Of a DNA stretch of 20,045 nt, positions 18,395 through 20,045 are shown one piece after another; position 1 is the first letter of the stretch; every line of letters begins with the position of its first letter. The notes beneath the pieces were generated by a model. That model was not told where the DNA came from and made no database searches. It saw only the letters and a list, made by a program, of their open reading frames with translations. The stretch is from assembly GCA_000969725.1 (NCBI GenBank), contig JXSR01S002253.1; one strand, written 5' to 3'. This stretch comes from Ophiothrix spiculata (Eukaryota; Echinodermata; Ophiuroidea; Amphilepidida; Ophiotrichidae). The translations under genes and the position numbers were made by a program.

Positions 18395-19539
18395 ACAGGT
18401 GTTTTTCCTGAAAATTGGAAGGTTGCTAAAGTTGTACCCCTTCATAAAGGTGGCAATATGAATGATGTTAACAACTACAGGCCAATTTCTATTTTAGCAT
18501 GTATAAGTAAGATTCTAGAAAGGGCAGTTCATAATCATGTATATTCTTTTTTAACTGTAAATAACATTTTAGATCAACATCTATCTGGATTTCGCCCACA
18601 CCATTCTACTGAAACTTGTCTCACTGACATGATTGACCATTTATTATGTAATACAAAAGGGAAAATGACTGGGGTTGCCTTTATTGACCTCCGTAAGGCA
18701 TTCGATACGGTAAACCACTCAATACCTTTAAAGAAATTACATGATATTGGAGCAAATGACATCAGTTTGAAATGGTTCCGATCTTATTTGACTGGTAGAG
18801 TTCAAAGAGTATCTTTTAATAATTGTTTGTCTGACAAAATGGCTGTTGATACAGGAGTTCCTCAAGGAAGTATTCTAGGTCCACTATTGTTCATTATTTG
18901 TATTAATAGTTTAAGCAGTGCAATAAAGTATGGTAAATTGTTTATGTATGCTGATGACACTACTCTGTGCGTAAGTAGCAGCAATGTAACTGATATCTCT
19001 AGTAAATTGAATTCTGAATTTGCTTCGCTTTGTAAATGGTTGAAAGATAACAACTTATTTTTAAACAATGACAAAACCAAAATCATGTTAGTTGGTACAC
19101 GTGCAAAACTGAATAATGTAAATATGGATGACTTACTTGAGAATGTAGATCATATTAAATGTTTAGGTGTTGTAATTGATAATGAAATGAAGTGGCATAT
19201 CAGGTTGGCGATGTTATGAGAAAAGTCTTTGGTAAACTTGCATTGCTACGTCGTCTGAAAGTTTTTATTGATCCTAACATCCTCAACACTGTTTATAAAG
19301 CATTAATTCAGCCACATTTTGAATATTGTAGTTTAACATGGTTTGGTCGATTTCATGAGGATATACATAAACTTGATGTTTTGCAGAAAAGATGTGCTAG
19401 AGTTATATTAGGTGTAAATTCAATGACTCCGTCTCAACAAATGTTTAATGAGCTGAAGTGGCAAACCCGCTCTGATCGAAATAATTATTGTATTGCTTTA
19501 ATGGTTTTTAAATGTTTAAATGACCTTGCACCGCCCTAT
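18395..19539 (+). pseudogene. CR1/Jockey-superfamily reverse transcriptase fragment, catalytic core intact, one frameshift
   Basis: The frame is open from 18395 (TGVFPENWKVAKVVPLHKGG), includes an ATG at 18458 and runs to 19219. Counting from that ATG: fingers motif NNYRPISILACISKILE (5-21), motif A FIDLRKAFDTV with Asp77, motif B GVPQGSILGP (133-142), motif C MYADDTT with Asp166 and Asp167, then CLGVVID at 235. All three catalytic aspartates are kept. A frameshift near 19197-19205, at the 'KWH..HI' segment, moves the thumb into the 19192-19557 frame (VFGKLALLRRLK, then LIQPHFEYCSLTWFG). Similarity ends at LNDLAPPY (19539). The endonuclease domain upstream and the normal C-terminal tail are absent, so the copy is truncated at both ends. 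No target duplication found. Confidence 0.9.
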
Positions 19540-19557
19540 ACGCCGGGACAGTTGTGA

Positions 19558-20045
19558 CGTCATAATTTATGCACAGTGGCTTACACGTGCGTTTTGAACC
19601 CAAACAAATGATCGTGTCCAATAATCATACGTATTAACACAATAGGCACATGTAAACATACAATTCAGACTGATTTTTCTCGGTTGGAAAACGAAAATAA
19701 CGTTTAAACAGCCTGCATTCAAAAAATTGTAATGTCATATTTTGTCCCCACCCCCCACCCCACCTCCCTATCCACTTGAACTTTACTCATGAAGAGGGAA
19801 ATGCACAATCCAGCCTTCTGGGATTAAAAAAAACAATACACGATTCACAAAAACAAAAATAAAACATAAAAGAATAATATATGGAATACAATGAAGTAGT
19901 AGATACTGAGAAACTAACTAAATTGCAAACATAAATACAATAAAACGCATGTAACAACATGTGACGTCATATGATGAAATTAGCATAAATAAACTAATCC
20001 AAACTTTCTATAATTACATTGTACTACAAGCTGGATATTAAAGCG
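19558..20045. other. Intergenic stretch to window end, no gene seen
   Basis: AT-rich, no open frame worth noting. Two TGACGTCA octamers occur at 19555-19562 and 19962-19969, both in the context TGTGACGTCATA. A C-rich run lies near 19746-19770. The A-rich part at 19825-19960 is low complexity. Confidence 0.5.

Noticed and set aside
1..20045. A coherent new multi-gene system
   Set aside because: Apart from one possible exon, every recognisable coding piece is a broken reverse transcriptase or transposase. There is no set of intact neighbouring genes that could act together.

Overview
The window looks like repeat-dense, AT-rich DNA from a metazoan nuclear genome, most likely a marine invertebrate or basal deuterostome. 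That placement is an inference from four things: decayed non-LTR reverse transcriptases (CR1/L2-like and RTE-like), Tc1/mariner transposase fossils, many short inverted-repeat elements, and one candidate exon with a canonical GTAAGT donor. I see no bacterial or phage gene, operon, CRISPR array or rRNA.

Layout. 1-1613 has nothing recognisable. 1614-2641 is a TA-flanked element with roughly 195-bp imperfect terminal inverted repeats (TIRs). 3328-3692 is a foldback element carrying a second palindromic element (3463-3627) at the TA in the middle of its own palindrome. 3920-4795 is a CR1/L2-like RT fossil split by a 307-bp MITE (4301-4607). 6544-7192 is a GATC-rich TA-flanked element with a tRNA-like module inside. 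7838-7891 is a perfect 23-bp-stem hairpin, 8587-9004 a 418-bp palindrome, and 9010-9167 a GC-rich MITE. 10290-10362 is a tRNA-like SINE remnant. 10712-12405 is a large inverted dimer of Tc1-like transposon 3' halves. 13244-13432 (minus strand) is the best candidate for a host coding exon. 13853-14490 is a 5'-truncated RTE-like insertion with a 10-11 bp target duplication. 14624-14832, 15358-15673, 15978-16500 and 16937-17139 are four more short inverted-repeat elements. 18395-19539 is a CR1/Jockey-superfamily RT fragment with its catalytic aspartates intact but one frameshift.

How they relate. Nothing here forms a functional pathway. The window is a stratigraphy of transposition: several insertions sit inside older ones, so relative ages can be read (MITE into RT fossil; palindrome into palindrome; RTE fragment into a short repeat also present at 2125-2171). 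I found no evidence of a new biological system. The most noteworthy items are the palindrome-in-palindrome nest, the head-to-head Tc1 dimer, the near-perfect 203-bp palindromic MITE, the RTE insertion with a clean target duplication, and the possible first coding exon on the minus strand.
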